A DNA stretch of 8,185 nucleotides from Clostridiales bacterium. Its GTDB lineage: Bacteria; Bacillota; Clostridia; Lachnospirales; WQUN01. The stretch lies in the NCBI GenBank assembly GCA_031269415.1, contig JAISZF010000235.1, forward strand, positions 1 through 8,185. The letters are read 5' to 3'. The notes under the pieces are model-generated. The model searched no databases. It was given only the letters and a program-made list of their open reading frames with translations, and was not told where the DNA came from. Made by a program: the position numbers and the translations under genes. Of this stretch, positions 6,632 through 8,185 are shown piece after piece; positions within the stretch are counted from its first letter, which is position 1; each line of letters starts with the position of its first letter.

Positions 6632-6868
6632 TCACTCCCCCTCGCAGCCGCGCGCGCAGTTTCCGCATCCCCCGCTTAAACCGAGGCCCATGCGCACGAT
6701 CCCCATCGCCTCGTTAATCAGCGCATTCAGGTCGTTAACCGCCGCTTTGAGTTCATTGTCGGATATTCGGCCCTCTTCGGCAAGCGCCCGCGCGTCCGCC
6801 AGCCTTAACGACTCCTCCGACGCCAGAATCGCGTCCGTCAGTTCCCTTGCCTTTGTATATACGCTCAT
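6632..6868 (-). CDS. Short YlbF/YmcA-family-like protein with Cys-rich tail
   Basis: This 78-residue protein lies exactly where ymcA (ricA) lies in Bacillus subtilis, between miaB and mutS. Its N-terminus (VYTKARELTDAILASEESLR) resembles the opening helix of YlbF/YmcA proteins (segment A-x2-L-x3-I-x3-E). Those proteins have about 140-150 residues and act with YaaT in an Fe-S-containing complex that affects RNase Y processing, competence, biofilm and sporulation. Here the long central helices are missing: two predicted helices (about 4-32 and 36-60) lead straight to a glycine-rich CGNCARGC tail (Cys68, Cys71, Cys75). YlbF of B. subtilis also ends in a Cys/Gly-rich tail. The start overlaps the miaB stop in ATGA, with AGGGGAAG seven bases upstream, and the stop is three bases before mutS. 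The family call rests on context and partial similarity; a stand-alone metal-binding helical hairpin is the alternative. Confidence 0.75.
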   Translation of the reverse strand: MSVYTKARELTDAILASEESLRLADARALAEEGRISDNELKAAVNDLNALINEAMGIVRMGLGLSGGCGNCARGCEGE

Positions 6869-8185
6869 CGTACATCTTCCCCTGTCAGATAGAAAGTTTT
6901 GCGGTCGGTAATTCTGACATTGACAAATTCGCCCACGCGCGCGGGATCAGCCGCGAAATGCACAAGGGCGTTGCTGTCGGCGCGGCCAGTAATCAGCGAC
7001 GGGTTTGAGGCGCTTACGCCTTCCGCAAGTACCCTCAAAACACGGCCGACATGTTTTTGATTCTCCTCATAAATGATGGGGTTGACCACCGACAGCAGCC
7101 TGTCAAAACGGCGTTTCACAGCGTCCGCGTCCGTCCGCTCGTCCATCACGGCGGCGGGCGTCCCAGCTCGTTTGGAATAGATAAAGGTGAATACCCCGGC
7201 GTACCGCACGCGTTTGGCAAGATCCAGCGTCTCCTCGAAATCCTCTTCGGTTTCTCCGGGAAACCCCACTATAATATCAGTGGTAAGCGCGATGCCGGGG
7301 ACACGTTCTTTCAGGCGGCCCGCTAGTTCCAAATAACTTTCCTTACTATATTGCCTGTTCATAAGGCTTAATATTCGGCTGCTGCCGGACTGCACGGGCA
7401 GATGTACATGTTTGCAGACCTTGGGCTGAACCTTTATGGTTTCTATCAGTTCCTCCGAGAGATCCTTTGGGTGTGAGGTCATGAAGCGGATACGCTCAAT
7501 CCCGTCTATCTCACAGACCCTGTATAATAATTCCGCGAAATTCGTACGCCCGTCGGAAGCGCCGCCGTTCCCGGTGTAACGCCCGCTTCGGCCATACGAG
7601 TTAACATTCTGCCCCAGCAGCATGACCTCGACGACCCCGTCCGCCGACAGGCGCTTTATTTCTTCCAGTATATCGTTAACAGGCCGGCTGCGTTCCCTGC
7701 CGCGCACATACGGAACAATACAGTAGGAACAGAAATTATCGCAGCCGTACATGATATTGACGCTGGCCTTTTTTGGGAAGTGCCTGTGTTCGGCGGCGGG
7801 CAGATCGGTTGAGTCCGGTTCCTTCCATATATCCGCGATTTGCGAGCCGGATTCCAGGCTGGCGAGCAGAAGCTCAGGGAAACGGCTCAGATTGAATGTG
7901 CCGAATATTACATCAACATGCCTGTAACCGCGCATAATATTGTCAGCGACTGAATTACGCTGAGTCATGCAGCCGCAGACCGCGAGTTTCATTTCCGGGT
8001 TGCCGTTCTTTACGCCTTTTAGCAAGCCCAGATGCCCGTACAGCTTGTTTTCGGCGTTTTCACGGACGCAACAGGTGTTTATAAGAGCTAAATCGGCCTG
8101 ACGTTCGTCGGATATCAGCGTATATCCCATTTGAAGGAGCATGGCTTCCAGTTTCTCGGAATCGTGCGCGTTCATCTGGCAGCCG
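6865..8185 (-). CDS. miaB: tRNA-2-methylthio-N6-dimethylallyladenosine synthase MiaB (5' end outside window)
   Basis: MiaB is a radical-SAM methylthiotransferase that turns i6A37 into ms2i6A37 in tRNA, the step after MiaA. The frame is open to the right edge. The residues before the first visible Met (8175) read G-C-Q, giving the family motif GCQMNxHDSEK, so that Met is internal and the true start lies beyond 8185. The three N-terminal cysteines binding the auxiliary [4Fe-4S] cluster are GCQ (8181-8179), NTC (residue 35 counted from the visible Met) and GCM (69). The radical-SAM CxxxCxxC is CDNFCSYC (145-152). A C-terminal TRAM domain (about 374-432) binds tRNA. The stop TGA overlaps the next gene's ATG. 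Only a few tens of N-terminal residues should be missing. Confidence 0.97.
   Translation of the reverse strand, partial: GCQMNAHDSEKLEAMLLQMGYTLISDERQADLALINTCCVRENAENKLYGHLGLLKGVKNGNPEMKLAVCGCMTQRNSVADNIMRGYRHVDVIFGTFNLSRFPELLLASLESGSQIADIWKEPDSTDLPAAEHRHFPKKASVNIMYGCDNFCSYCIVPYVRGRERSRPVNDILEEIKRLSADGVVEVMLLGQNVNSYGRSGRYTGNGGASDGRTNFAELLYRVCEIDGIERIRFMTSHPKDLSEELIETIKVQPKVCKHVHLPVQSGSSRILSLMNRQYSKESYLELAGRLKERVPGIALTTDIIVGFPGETEEDFEETLDLAKRVRYAGVFTFIYSKRAGTPAAVMDERTDADAVKRRFDRLLSVVNPIIYEENQKHVGRVLRVLAEGVSASNPSLITGRADSNALVHFAADPARVGEFVNVRITDRKTFYLTGEDVR

Overview
The window looks like chromosomal DNA of a Gram-positive bacterium of the Firmicutes (Bacillota), probably a clostridial lineage of moderate GC. 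The main evidence is the leftward gene order miaB - ymcA/ylbF-like - mutS - mutL - miaA - hfq. This is the Bacillus subtilis arrangement (miaB/ymcB-ymcA-cotE-mutS-mutL, with miaA and hfq nearby) without the spore-coat gene cotE. The 72-nt tRNA-Glu has no encoded CCA and resembles the Bacillus gene. Consensus TTGACA/TATAAT promoters and strong GGAGG-type ribosome binding sites fit the same group.

Layout: (1) 1-211, minus: the 5' end of an unrecognised gene with a TTG start that leaves the window on the left. (2) 212-382: an AT-rich divergent promoter region with one sigma-70-type promoter in each direction and a small palindrome over the leftward -10. (3) 383-530, plus: tRNA-Glu(TTC) and tRNA-Cys(GCA), followed after 37 nt by a nitroreductase-family gene (568-1131). 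No terminator is visible between the tRNAs and this gene. (4) 1140-1168: a 12-bp hairpin that can terminate transcription from both sides. (5) 1180-8185, minus: a tightly packed six-gene operon whose first gene, miaB, begins just beyond the right edge.

The leftward operon joins three functions. MutS and MutL are the mismatch sensor and the endonuclease-type coordinator of DNA mismatch repair. MiaA and MiaB are the two consecutive enzymes that make 2-methylthio-N6-isopentenyladenosine at tRNA position 37. Hfq is the Sm-like RNA chaperone. The remaining gene encodes an unusually short (78 aa) YlbF/YmcA-like protein with a C-terminal CxxCxxxC motif. The junctions are 4-nt ATGA overlaps (miaB/ymcA-like and mutS/mutL), a 3-nt gap (ymcA-like/mutS), a 28-nt overlap (mutL/miaA), and a gap of 27-33 nt (miaA/hfq). 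This implies co-transcription and translational coupling.

Almost everything here is housekeeping. I see no CRISPR array, insertion sequence, phage gene or clear new system. The points most worth a second look are the miniature Cys-tailed YlbF/YmcA-like protein, the truncated gene at the left edge, and the tRNA-to-nitroreductase read-through arrangement.
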